From a virus: a stretch of 21,723 nt of DNA. A model generated the notes under the pieces. The model was not told the DNA's origin and ran no database searches. It saw only the letters and a program-made list of their open reading frames with translations. Positions 1-6,376 of this stretch are shown here, piece by piece. How positions within the stretch are numbered: position 1 is the stretch's first letter; each line of letters starts with the position of its first letter. The stretch covers positions 1 to 21,723 of the IMG/VR virus record IMGVR_UViG_3300042306_000657, one strand, 5' to 3'. The translations under genes and the position numbers were made by a program.

Positions 1-10
1 ACGCGAGTTG

Positions 11-283
11 ATGGAGAAAGCGTCTCATTATGAATATGCTCAAAAACTCTATGCAGCTCTCTGCAACAACTACTGGAAAAAGGAAGGCTATGCTTACAAT
101 GATCAAAAGCCTTGGGCAGTCAGTTGGCGAACCGCTGGCGGTGTTACCTCTGAACTTCATCACGGTACTAGCCGGATAAGCGACTATATGGAGTTTTACT
201 GCTCAGGTAGTGAGGGGCATGTAGATGCTGAGATTGAAAAAGATCTCTATGACTTAGGTTGGACCTACGAGCCTATGGAGTAA
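11..283 (+). CDS. Small hypothetical phage protein, possibly 5'-incomplete
   Basis: A 90-residue protein rich in aromatic residues and with an acidic C-terminus; I recognise no family. A TTG at 8 precedes the ATG at 11, and the frame stays open to the window edge, so the true start may lie further upstream. A GAG just before the ATG could be part of a ribosome binding site but too little upstream sequence is present to judge. The gene ends right before the terminator at 286-311 and faces the leftward operon that follows, so the two transcription units converge here. It is soluble by composition: no membrane segment or signal peptide is visible. Confidence 0.6.
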   Translation: MEKASHYEYAQKLYAALCNNYWKKEGYAYNDQKPWAVSWRTAGGVTSELHHGTSRISDYMEFYCSGSEGHVDAEIEKDLYDLGWTYEPME

Positions 284-285
284 AT

Positions 286-311
286 AAAAAAGGGGGGCTT
301 CGCGGCCCCCC
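286..311 (-). terminator. Rho-independent terminator of the leftward operon
   Basis: Seven G-C pairs (GGGGGGC at 292-298 with GCCCCCC at 305-311) enclose a six-base loop. Read on the minus strand, the hairpin is followed by six U (the A run at 286-291) and a further AU-rich stretch. This is a canonical intrinsic terminator for the genes at 319-1634. On the plus strand the hairpin is followed only by GATTTACTT, a poor U-tract, so termination of the rightward gene ending at 283 is probably weaker. Confidence 0.85.
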
Positions 312-318
312 GATTTAC

Positions 319-456
319 TTAAAGTTCTAAGAATTTTTTAATTCTAGCAACCATAATGTCGCCTTGTGGTTTTTTAAGAAGTTCTTTATATAGAGCTTCA
401 AAGGGATCCTTTGGTTCTAGCTTAAGCACTTCTTTTTGTGTTTCTTTATTTAGCAT
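319..456 (-). CDS. Small hypothetical protein (45 aa), last gene of leftward operon
   Basis: A 45-residue, lysine- and leucine-rich, probably helical protein that I do not recognise. It is supported by a good Shine-Dalgarno (AGGAG, about 6 bases before the ATG at 456), by overlapping the end of the preceding gene by 11 bases, and by filling the space up to the terminator. Its C-terminal half is basic (about residues 25-42). It could be a small regulator or host-interaction protein, but that is a guess from size and position only. Confidence 0.6.
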   Translation of the reverse strand: MLNKETQKEVLKLEPKDPFEALYKELLKKPQGDIMVARIKKFLEL

Positions 457-709
457 TTTTAACTCCTGACACAATAATTGGAACAACATAAGTATTAGCA
501 GAACGTCTTACTCCGCTAACAATGTAAGAGATTTTTTCTCCCTCATGTTGTTCAATAAAAGACTTTAATTCTGACCAGTCTTGATAGTTGAAAATTCGAC
601 CAAGAAGACTGTTTGTCTGTTCATGAGTTAAATCACGTGCAAACACCATTTCTTGACGTTTAGTTTTTGGCGATAACCAAGTTAATTGGATTTCATAATA
701 AGCAATCAA
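446..709 (-). CDS. Hypothetical protein (87 aa), UUG start
   Basis: Unknown protein with a mix of predicted strands and helices and no membrane segment. The frame is open upstream to 814, but that part overlaps the preceding gene completely and has odd Arg/Ser-rich composition. I therefore place the start at the UUG at 709, which overlaps the UGA stop of the upstream gene (UUGA) and sits just after an AAGG-type ribosome binding site. The stop overlaps the next gene by 11 bases. The protein is read through translational coupling if this start is right. A later start cannot be excluded. Confidence 0.55.
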   Translation of the reverse strand: MIAYYEIQLTWLSPKTKRQEMVFARDLTHEQTNSLLGRIFNYQDWSELKSFIEQHEGEKISYIVSGVRRSANTYVVPIIVSGVKNAK

Positions 710-957
710 TGCAGTACCTTTAATTCTAAATCGTAAGCATCTATAGGTTCTTCTTCTGGTTGACCATAAGCTACTCCCTCTATTATAAACCCTTCTGGAA
801 AAAATCCAAAACAAAGTTTAGCAATAGAAGGTGTAATCTTGTCATTTAGAAGCAGTTTAATAGACTCAATACAAACCTCTTCAGAATGTCTAGTGCCTAC
901 AAGAATAGCCTCAGACAACTCTTGATCAGGTTTTCGGATAATTAGTTGTAAAATCAT
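706..957 (-). CDS. Hypothetical protein (83 aa)
   Basis: Small acidic protein that I do not recognise. It starts with a hydrophobic beta-type segment (MILQLIIRKP) and ends in an acidic stretch at about residues 67-78. It overlaps the upstream gene by 32 bases and the downstream gene by four, which fits the tightly coupled leftward operon. The residues 13-50 look like an alternating helix and strand arrangement; no catalytic motif is visible. Confidence 0.6.
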   Translation of the reverse strand: MILQLIIRKPDQELSEAILVGTRHSEEVCIESIKLLLNDKITPSIAKLCFGFFPEGFIIEGVAYGQPEEEPIDAYDLELKVLH

Positions 958-1417
958 GTTCTAATACAATCTTAATAGGTTCTCGAATATCTGCCGACTC
1001 TACTGTAAGTGTAGGTGCTTTACCATACCGGTAAGGCAGCAGGCTCTCAAGAATTCTCATTTTACAGTTAATAAGATTGTTAATAACCATGATTCTTGGG
1101 TTTGTCATTCCTTGCTCTTTAGCTAGGAGTTCTTCAATATCATCTAGTTGTTTAACTAACTCTTCGAGAGGATCAAAATCTAGATCTCTTAGTTTGTCGG
1201 TAGCCGCTCTGTGAGCCTTTGCTCCTGAGCCTTTTCTAAAGCCACCGCCTTCTTCGTAGTCTTTTAGCATTGCGATAGCCCTTTCGTTGACTTTGTATGC
1301 TTTAAAAGGTTCTCTAAACTCGCCTGTTTTAGGCTCATAACCTTTCCTATAACCAGCAAAGTTAGAACCTGGCTTGTAATGACCAGGTCTTGCCTTATTG
1401 TACTTTTTCTTGGCCAT
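926..1417 (-). CDS. Putative DNA-packaging (terminase small subunit-like) or DNA-binding protein
   Basis: A 163-residue protein with a very basic N-terminus (about residues 1-70, many Lys and Arg, several Gly) followed by a helical C-terminal half. Residues about 82-140 contain an FDPLEELVKQL segment, an acidic helix, and then KMRILESLLPYRYGKAPTL. That layout (a 'PLE' helix, then Lys/Arg-rich helix ending in 'PYxxxK/P') resembles proteins annotated as phage terminase small subunit-like or packaging proteins. This is a pattern judgement only. A generic nucleic-acid-binding protein is equally possible. If it is a packaging protein, its place on the minus strand, away from any visible large terminase, would be unusual for a T7-like genome. 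Confidence 0.6.
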   Translation of the reverse strand: MAKKKYNKARPGHYKPGSNFAGYRKGYEPKTGEFREPFKAYKVNERAIAMLKDYEEGGGFRKGSGAKAHRAATDKLRDLDFDPLEELVKQLDDIEELLAKEQGMTNPRIMVINNLINCKMRILESLLPYRYGKAPTLTVESADIREPIKIVLEHDFTTNYPKT

Positions 1418-1634
1418 AGTCCATAACTTTTACAGTGACAATCTTATCTGTTAGAGTTACAGAATAAGGATCGAGTGAGTCAATAACTGACCAAACTTCC
1501 TTCATTGAGTCTAGTAACATAGTCTCAGAAATGAAGTCAAGCTGAGTAGCAGCCTTTGTTTTTACGATGATAAGGTTTAACTTGTTAGAAAGGGCAGCAG
1601 CTACTTTATTTTCGAAATAGTCGGAATAGTTCAT
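1395..1634 (-). CDS. Hypothetical protein (79 aa), first gene of leftward operon
   Basis: Small protein with predicted helices at about 4-18 and 38-52 and a beta-type C-terminus; no family recognised. The start at 1634 is chosen because a strong AAGGAG lies seven bases upstream. A longer open frame to 1766 would run through the divergent intergenic space and across the start of the rightward gene at 1675, and has no ribosome binding site of its own. The C-terminus overlaps the next gene by 23 bases. Confidence 0.7.
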   Translation of the reverse strand: MNYSDYFENKVAAALSNKLNLIIVKTKAATQLDFISETMLLDSMKEVWSVIDSLDPYSVTLTDKIVTVKVMDYGQEKVQ

Positions 1635-1652
1635 ATGGTTCTCCTTTTCTTC

Positions 1653-1681
1653 TTTATAGCAAAGAGGTGAAAACTTGCTAA
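1653..1681 (-). promoter_or_regulatory. Candidate sigma70-type promoter of the leftward operon
   Basis: On the minus strand TTAGCA (1681-1676) and TATAAA (1658-1653) are separated by 17 bases, matching the host housekeeping consensus at four and five of six positions. Transcription would begin near 1646, giving a leader of about 12 bases that just contains the AAGGAG of the first leftward gene. The -35 element lies inside the first codons of the divergent gene at 1675. This is a sequence match only; AT-rich DNA gives chance hits. Confidence 0.35.
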
Positions 1682-2250
1682 AATCTAACGCTCTTGGACT
1701 ACCTAGCCTGCTTGAAGCAGACAACAAAACACATAATGCTGAAGAGGTGTTGCAATCTTTTTTCAAGCTAACTAATACAAACTCGTTAATGATTAAGAAC
1801 TACAAAGATCTTAAAGAGCTTAAAGAACTGAGAGAGTTTTATAATAATTTCTCGCTGAAGGTTGTTGAAAGTAAAAAAGTAGCTTTCTTTACTAAACATT
1901 TACCTTACTTTACTTCTTGGGGAGCTGACACTGATGTTAAACGTAAGCTACCTATCGAAGCTAAAGTGGCCAACCTAGACAATAACCTTTTAATTGTAAA
2001 CGTGATATCAAAAACCAATCGTTATAGAAAAGGTATTTCTAAAGAACAATTTAAAAAAGAAATTTACACTAAAGATTATGAGTATGTAAGTTTTGTAGAT
2101 GGAGGCTATTCTACAAGATCTTTTTGTATACCGCACTTAGTTAACATGGGTTTCAAACTTGTAACTGGTTTTCAAGTTAACAAACTATCCTCTACTATTC
2201 GTAACAATTGGGATCTTAAAGAAAACATCTTAGTTCTTGCAAAGGAGTAA
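1675..2250 (+). CDS. Hypothetical protein (191 aa), first gene of the rightward block
   Basis: A basic, Lys-rich protein of unknown function. The start is a UUG at 1675 with an AGAGGTG ribosome binding site five bases upstream; no ATG is available until residue 39, which would remove a segment that looks normal in composition. Residues about 35-60 form a charged helix (repeated Lys-Glu-Leu). The second half has alternating beta-type stretches with VSFVDGGYSTRS at about 140-152 and a C-terminal beta segment. It is the first gene downstream of the divergent region, a position where T7-like phages keep early host-takeover genes. No catalytic motif or membrane segment is visible. Confidence 0.65.
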   Translation: MLKSNALGLPSLLEADNKTHNAEEVLQSFFKLTNTNSLMIKNYKDLKELKELREFYNNFSLKVVESKKVAFFTKHLPYFTSWGADTDVKRKLPIEAKVANLDNNLLIVNVISKTNRYRKGISKEQFKKEIYTKDYEYVSFVDGGYSTRSFCIPHLVNMGFKLVTGFQVNKLSSTIRNNWDLKENILVLAKE

Positions 2251-2253
2251 GCT

Positions 2254-2574
2254 ATGAGTTACGAGCTAAACAAGACTTACTACTGGCAGCATAGACCTGT
2301 AGTGCTGAAATCTATCTGGATGGAAGAGGGGAAACTGTATGGAGCTGTAAGTTATACAGGCCCGTTTGGACACGGTGCTGGGTATCAAGTAGTACGACTA
2401 GAAAACCTACAATTAGTTCTAAAAGTAAGAAAGAAAGTAAACCTAACACTTAAATTGTTAGAAACCAATGAGTTGCAAGTTGAGTTTGTAAACTATCAAG
2501 TACCAGAAGCTGAAAAAGAACTATACTATCAAGTCACTTTCGAAGTAGAGGTGGAAAACAATGCCCAAGTATAA
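2254..2574 (+). CDS. Hypothetical protein (106 aa), beta-rich
   Basis: Unknown small protein with an N-terminal aromatic segment (YYWQHRPVVL at about 9-18) and Gly-rich turns, followed by alternating hydrophobic residues in the C-terminal half, suggesting a small beta-barrel or sandwich. AAAGGAG lies seven bases upstream of the ATG, three bases after the previous stop. It overlaps the next gene by 14 bases. Together with the following gene it looks like part of an early operon of small accessory proteins. Confidence 0.65.
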   Translation: MSYELNKTYYWQHRPVVLKSIWMEEGKLYGAVSYTGPFGHGAGYQVVRLENLQLVLKVRKKVNLTLKLLETNELQVEFVNYQVPEAEKELYYQVTFEVEVENNAQV

Positions 2575-2890
2575 GTTTAAAGTAGGCCAAGAAGTGTACC
2601 CTGTTGGGTTGAAACGAGTGTTTGTAGAAGGTGGTAAACATCATCAAAAGTGGACAGGTAAGATTGTATCTAGACATTACTGTGATGTTCGAGAGACTAA
2701 CGTTTACCTTGTCAAAACTACACTAGGTATGCTAATGGCGCATGAACGAAGCTTAACAGCTCAGAAAGAAAAGCAACTGTGCTATCTGTTGATTCGTGAT
2801 ATCAACGATTACGTGAAGTATGATGAAAAACCAGAAGTAATTCCAGAAGGCTCAAAGCTAATCTCACTAAGGATGATACCTCATGACTAA
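2561..2890 (+). CDS. Hypothetical protein (109 aa), SH3/KOW-like N-terminus
   Basis: The N-terminus (YKFKVGQEVYPVG, residues 4-16) has the pattern of a KOW or SH3-like small barrel: a basic strand, 'VGxxV', then a hydrophobic strand and GKIVSRHY at about 33-40. The function is unknown. The C-terminal half is mixed and mildly charged. An AGAGGTGG ribosome binding site precedes the ATG within the end of the preceding gene, and the stop overlaps the start of the next gene by eight bases. The SH3/KOW reading is an inference from the pattern alone. Confidence 0.6.
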   Translation: MPKYKFKVGQEVYPVGLKRVFVEGGKHHQKWTGKIVSRHYCDVRETNVYLVKTTLGMLMAHERSLTAQKEKQLCYLLIRDINDYVKYDEKPEVIPEGSKLISLRMIPHD

Positions 2891-3272
2891 CCTGTTCTTT
2901 GTGTATGGTACTTTGAAGAAAAATCAAGGTAACCATATTCTTCTAAAAGACTGTAAGTATTTAGGTAAAGGGTTAACTCTAAGTAACTACACTGTTTATC
3001 ACATGGGTTTTCCACAGGCTATGCCTTACAATGATGGATTACCCTTACTAGGAGAGTTATATGACGTTTCTTCTGATGAAGTCGTGAGAGCTTTAGATCG
3101 TCTTGAGAGCAACGGTCACTTCTATACTCGTGTGATCAGAGACGTAAAGATCCTTGATTTCTTTGAGGAAAAAGTAAAGGCTTGGATTTATGAGGTGCCT
3201 GACGGTCGTTATGGTGGAGGTGCTCCTTGTCCAGTAAACGAAGAACATCAAGCTTATGAGTGGAAACGATGA
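2883..3272 (+). CDS. Gamma-glutamylcyclotransferase-like (GGCT/AIG2 family) protein
   Basis: A 129-residue protein with the family hallmarks: the substrate-cradle loop FVYGTL (residues 6-11) near the N-terminus, GELYDV at 57-62, and LDRLE at 71-75, where Glu75 matches the catalytic glutamate found in the LDxxE segment of human GGCT. The C-terminal 'VKAWIYEVP' strand is also typical. Members release 5-oxoproline from gamma-glutamyl or epsilon-glutamyl-lysine substrates; the substrate of phage members is generally unknown. It overlaps both neighbours (eight bases upstream, ATGA downstream). A glutamine amidotransferase at the other end of the window could act on related gamma-glutamyl chemistry. 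Confidence 0.85.
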   Translation: MTNLFFVYGTLKKNQGNHILLKDCKYLGKGLTLSNYTVYHMGFPQAMPYNDGLPLLGELYDVSSDEVVRALDRLESNGHFYTRVIRDVKILDFFEEKVKAWIYEVPDGRYGGGAPCPVNEEHQAYEWKR

Positions 3273-3775
3273 ATATCTTTGCTACACATTCTAGTCCAAG
3301 GCTCTGCGCTCTTTGGCTAGACGACTTACGAGCTAACAAGATGATTCTTGAATCTTGTCAGCTGTTGTCTACTACTATCAACACTGTGCATCCTGATCAT
3401 GGGTTAAAGACCTACAAAAACTTCAATCCTAATCATCCTTGTGGGTTGTGGACTCAAGCTAGTAGGCAAAACTTTGCTTGGCTACTAGAGCATACTCGTT
3501 GGTTGCTAGAGTTGCGAGGTAAAAAAGATCACAAGTGCTACACTAACTACAACTTGTGTAAAGAGTGGTTAACTACAAACTTTTGGAGGTTGCCTAACAA
3601 CGATGTAATGACCTTTCAAAATTGTGCTGCAAATGAAGGAGCAGGAATCAACTACAAGAATGTAAAAGACGTACATCTAGCTTATCGTCTTTATCTAAAC
3701 CATCGTTGGAAAGAAGACAAGAAACCACCTACTTGGTCAACAGGTGAAAAGCCAAACTGGTGTGACCTACCATAA
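3269..3775 (+). CDS. Conserved phage protein of unknown function (168 aa)
   Basis: The start is the ATG at 3269 inside an ATGA overlap with the preceding gene. Conserved-looking blocks are an N-terminal NIFATH strand, NKMILESCQLLST (about 24-36), NHPCGLWT (about 55-62), FAWLLEH (about 69-75) and FQNCAANE (about 115-122), ending in a Trp-rich tail. I recognise this block order from uncharacterised proteins common in tailed phages of aquatic bacteria, with no experimentally established role that I know of. The invariant-looking Cys, His and Asn residues would suit an enzyme, but I do not assign a reaction. No membrane segment is visible. Confidence 0.75.
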   Translation: MNIFATHSSPRLCALWLDDLRANKMILESCQLLSTTINTVHPDHGLKTYKNFNPNHPCGLWTQASRQNFAWLLEHTRWLLELRGKKDHKCYTNYNLCKEWLTTNFWRLPNNDVMTFQNCAANEGAGINYKNVKDVHLAYRLYLNHRWKEDKKPPTWSTGEKPNWCDLP

Positions 3776-3786
3776 GAGGAAATAAT

Positions 3787-3852
3787 TTGGATCTACTTGC
3801 AGCTATTCTTTTGCTTTGTCTTGTACAATTCATTGCAAAGAAACAACAGTAA
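3787..3852 (+). CDS. Putative 21-aa membrane micropeptide
   Basis: A UUG at 3787, nine bases after an AGAGGA ribosome binding site that overlaps the previous stop, opens a 21-codon frame. The peptide has one hydrophobic helix of about 15 residues (LLAAILLLCLVQFIA) and a basic tail (KKQQ), the layout of a one-pass inner-membrane miniprotein with a cytoplasmic C-terminus. It sits alone in an otherwise gene-free stretch. Ribosome binding site, amphipathic layout and position support it, but its size makes chance possible. Confidence 0.45.
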   Translation: MDLLAAILLLCLVQFIAKKQQ

Positions 3853-3918
3853 GTCAGATCTAATTATGATTACCTAAAACAGGCACGGAAGTGAATACCT
3901 AAGAAGGGGTAATATTAG
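3853..3918 (+). other. Non-coding leader between small genes, possible promoter region
   Basis: 66 bases without an evident frame. It contains two similar CCTAA-centred stretches (TACCTAAAACAGG at 3881-3893 and TACCTAAGAAGG at 3897-3908), the second running into the ribosome binding site of the next gene. No convincing -35/-10 pair, T7-like promoter or hairpin was found by eye. It is one of only a few non-coding spaces in the window, so a phage promoter or an RNA-processing site may be here. Confidence 0.3.
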
Positions 3919-4089
3919 ATGACTAAGAAACTCGAAGATGCTACCTTCTCTAAACTAGTCCAAGATATCGACAAAAAGTGGGGACATACCTATGAAAGCG
4001 TGAAAGAGGAAGATCTAGTGTTAGAAGCAGCCGAAAAGGCTGGTTGGGATGGTGGACTACTTATCCTAGAAGAAACACCTAAAAAATAA
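3919..4089 (+). CDS. Small acidic hypothetical protein (56 aa)
   Basis: A 56-residue, acidic protein that I do not recognise. It appears to have two helices (about 5-20 and 28-42) separated by a WGHTY segment and ends in a Gly-rich turn and a short strand. The start is the ATG at 3919, preceded by AAGGGG about nine bases upstream; the stop is 20 bases before the RNA polymerase start. Being small, acidic and immediately upstream of the phage RNA polymerase, it could be a host transcription or nuclease inhibitor of the type T7-like phages carry in early regions, but nothing in the sequence proves this. Confidence 0.6.
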   Translation: MTKKLEDATFSKLVQDIDKKWGHTYESVKEEDLVLEAAEKAGWDGGLLILEETPKK

Positions 4090-4109
4090 TAAAACAAAGA
4101 GGAAAACTC

Positions 4110-6290
4110 TTGTCAGAAAACTCTATTTTAAAAGCACTTATTGACGATTTTAATTTTCGTAAAGCTACTCTTAGGGCTGACAGAAACCAATACACCCACT
4201 TTCTTAAAGATGAAGACGCACGTAGAATTATTTTGTTCTCGTTTGGTCACATCATTAAGGGTGTTGAGCGGAAAGCTACGTTGGTTGATCTGGCAGTTAC
4301 CCTAGGCCGTAGAGTACGACAAAAACTAAGGTTGTCTCGTAACAGTACTGCAGCTTGCCATGTTGGCTTCTTTGTGCTAGTCTCATTCTTTGAGATTGGC
4401 CTTTTAGAGTACAAACTAGTTAAGACAGATAAGAAGGGTCGTCGTTCTAAGTACCTTACTTATACTGTTAGCGTTAAAAACAAGAAAGCCTTGTTCGAGC
4501 TTTGGGAGGAGTTAAACACTGAAGAAGAGATTGATCTTTTCCCAGTCAATACTCCTCCTGAACCTTGGACAGGACCTATGCATCCTCTTGGCTACTCTAT
4601 CATCAAGAAGTCTAGCCCTGAGATTACTAGTAAGATCAACAAAGAAGAGCATCAGATGTTATTTGATGTTCTAAACAAACTCGGGTCAACTCCTTGGATA
4701 ATCAACAAGCCTCTTCTGGATGTTATTGAGTATTACATGGAAGCACCTGAGGAAGGAAACCCTCTAAAATACAAACAAGAAAAGGACTTCGAGAAAAAAG
4801 AGAGTCTTTACATCGAGTTGAGTTCTATTCAGCGATTAGCTAAAAAGAATATCGACAAGGTGTTCTACCATCTTTACAATACAGATTTTCGAGGCCGACT
4901 GTATCCTAACACTGCTTTCCTTCATGAGCAGTCTAGTGATAACGCTAAGTCTCTTTTACTCTTTGCTAATGGGCAACCTATTGGTGAGGAGGGTCTGTAT
5001 TGGATGCTGATTCATGGTTCTAATACTTGGGGTAATGACAAGTGCTCTCTTGATGACCGAGCAGAGTTTTGCCTTCAGAACTATGACTTGTTTCTGTCTT
5101 ATGCTAGTGATCCTACTCAGAACACTGGCTGGATGAAAGCAGATAAGCCCTTCAGTTTCTTAGCTTTCTGCATGGAACTGAAGTTGCTACAAACTTGGTG
5201 TGAAGCAGGTAACGAACAAGAGTTGTTTGTTTCTCACTTACCTCTGTTTATTGACGGTTCAAACAATGGTTCTCAGCATCTTACAGCAATGTCAAAAGAT
5301 GAAGAGCTAGCCCCTTATGTGAACCTAGTACCTAGTGAAGTTCCAGGAGATCTGTATGCTCTTGTAGCTGAGAAAGTTTGGAAACGACTTGAAGAACTAG
5401 AAATGCGTATCCCTAGCGTGATTTATAATCAACTAGACTACGTTCTTGAAGAAGCAGAGCGTCTGCAAAAGGAGTATGATGAAGCACCAGCTGGATCCGA
5501 ACGGAAAGCATTGGCCTATACTTCAGTTCAAACCTGGAGAAACAATAATCGTAAACTACGAGAAGCTCTTTATCCCGTCTATTGGAATCGTATCAAAGAC
5601 TTAAAAGTTCGACGAAAGATTACCAAACGTCCTACAATGACTTCAGCCTATGGAGCTGTACCTTATGGTATGGGTCAACAAGTCTGGGATGATACTCGCA
5701 CTATCAATGAGTATCTTGGTCGTCAAGAAAAACTCTGGGCGTCTATGCTAGGTCGTGAGTTACATGCTGCTTGTTATGAAGACTTAAAAGGTCCCGGTGG
5801 GCTTCTAAAGTTGTTCGAGCAAGTTGCTGACCAGTATAATGAAAAACATGAGTACATGGCTTGGAAGTCACCTGTGACTAACTTCCCTGTAGTTCAAAAC
5901 TATCGTCAACCAACAAGTAACCGTACTTGGTTATCTTATGGTGATGCTCGTTTTCATGTTGTAGTTGAAAACTGGGAAGAGTCTACTCTAGACAAAGACT
6001 CCCAGAAACTCGGTGCCTCTCCAAACATTGTTCACAGTCTTGATGCTGTGCACATGTCTATGGTAGTGCATGCTGCTAGCTTTGATGTAGCTGCTATCCA
6101 CGACTCTTGGGGTACTACTGCTGGCTCTATGGGAAAACTTTTTACTTTAGTTCGTGAAAAGTTTGTAGAGCTATACGAAGCTGATCCACTAAAGCACGTT
6201 CTAACTCAGTTAGGTTGTGCTTCAATGTTACCTAAACGGGGAAATCTTGATATCAAGAAAGTTCTTGAGTCTGATTTTTGCTTCTGTTAA
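4110..6290 (+). CDS. T7-like single-subunit DNA-dependent RNA polymerase
   Basis: A 726-residue phage RNA polymerase that transcribes middle and late phage genes. Palm and finger motifs are intact: motif A FIDGSNNGSQH with catalytic Asp382; motif B TKRPTMTSAYG with Lys506 and Tyr514 in the same spacing as T7 Lys631 and Tyr639; motif C IHDSWGT with catalytic Asp665. Other matching blocks are PPEPWTG (149-155), YNTDFRGRLYP (256-266) and the C-terminal SDFCFC, the counterpart of T7's SDFAFA foot. T7 RNA polymerase has 883 residues; most of the shortfall is in the N-terminal domain that binds promoter DNA and the nascent RNA. The start is a UUG at 4110 with AGAGGA seven bases upstream. No frameshift is visible. 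It marks the border between early genes and the replication block. Confidence 0.97.
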   Translation: MSENSILKALIDDFNFRKATLRADRNQYTHFLKDEDARRIILFSFGHIIKGVERKATLVDLAVTLGRRVRQKLRLSRNSTAACHVGFFVLVSFFEIGLLEYKLVKTDKKGRRSKYLTYTVSVKNKKALFELWEELNTEEEIDLFPVNTPPEPWTGPMHPLGYSIIKKSSPEITSKINKEEHQMLFDVLNKLGSTPWIINKPLLDVIEYYMEAPEEGNPLKYKQEKDFEKKESLYIELSSIQRLAKKNIDKVFYHLYNTDFRGRLYPNTAFLHEQSSDNAKSLLLFANGQPIGEEGLYWMLIHGSNTWGNDKCSLDDRAEFCLQNYDLFLSYASDPTQNTGWMKADKPFSFLAFCMELKLLQTWCEAGNEQELFVSHLPLFIDGSNNGSQHLTAMSKDEELAPYVNLVPSEVPGDLYALVAEKVWKRLEELEMRIPSVIYNQLDYVLEEAERLQKEYDEAPAGSERKALAYTSVQTWRNNNRKLREALYPVYWNRIKDLKVRRKITKRPTMTSAYGAVPYGMGQQVWDDTRTINEYLGRQEKLWASMLGRELHAACYEDLKGPGGLLKLFEQVADQYNEKHEYMAWKSPVTNFPVVQNYRQPTSNRTWLSYGDARFHVVVENWEESTLDKDSQKLGASPNIVHSLDAVHMSMVVHAASFDVAAIHDSWGTTAGSMGKLFTLVREKFVELYEADPLKHVLTQLGCASMLPKRGNLDIKKVLESDFCFC

Positions 6291-6376
6291 CCACCTCTTA
6301 ACGTTAAAGCAGAAAGCTGAAAAACCGCTTTTTGTTTGTCTAACTATGTATAAAAATAAGAAAAAGGAAATGTCTA
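6291..6376 (+). other. Non-coding gap after the RNA polymerase gene, possible promoter or processing region
   Basis: 86 bases between the RNA polymerase and the ssDNA-binding protein gene, unusually long for this genome. It holds a perfect 10-base palindrome TTAACGTTAA (6298-6307), a weak AAAGC/GCTTT pairing that ends in five T, an AT-rich run with TATAAA, and the AAGGA ribosome binding site of the next gene. The hairpin is too weak to call a terminator. The place is right for a phage promoter because a ssDNA-binding protein is usually made in large amounts. Confidence 0.35.

Noticed and set aside
710-814. N-terminal extension of the leftward gene at 446-709
   Set aside because: It overlaps the upstream gene completely, is unusually rich in Arg and Ser and has no ribosome binding site; the UUG at 709 fits the coupled overlap pattern.
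1634-1665. Rightward sigma70-type promoter for the gene at 1675
   Set aside because: Only weak -35/-10 matches with poor spacing were found, and a transcript from them would leave almost no leader before the ribosome binding site.
1635-1766. N-terminal extension of the leftward gene at 1395-1634
   Set aside because: It would cross the divergent space and the start of the gene at 1675; the ATG at 1634 has a strong AAGGAG.
3136-3339. Minus-strand frame over the GGCT gene end
   Set aside because: Antisense to two well-supported genes; composition of a shadow frame.
6298-6330. Terminator after the RNA polymerase gene
   Set aside because: The AAAGC/GCTTT pairing is short, with a long loop; too weak to be called an intrinsic terminator.
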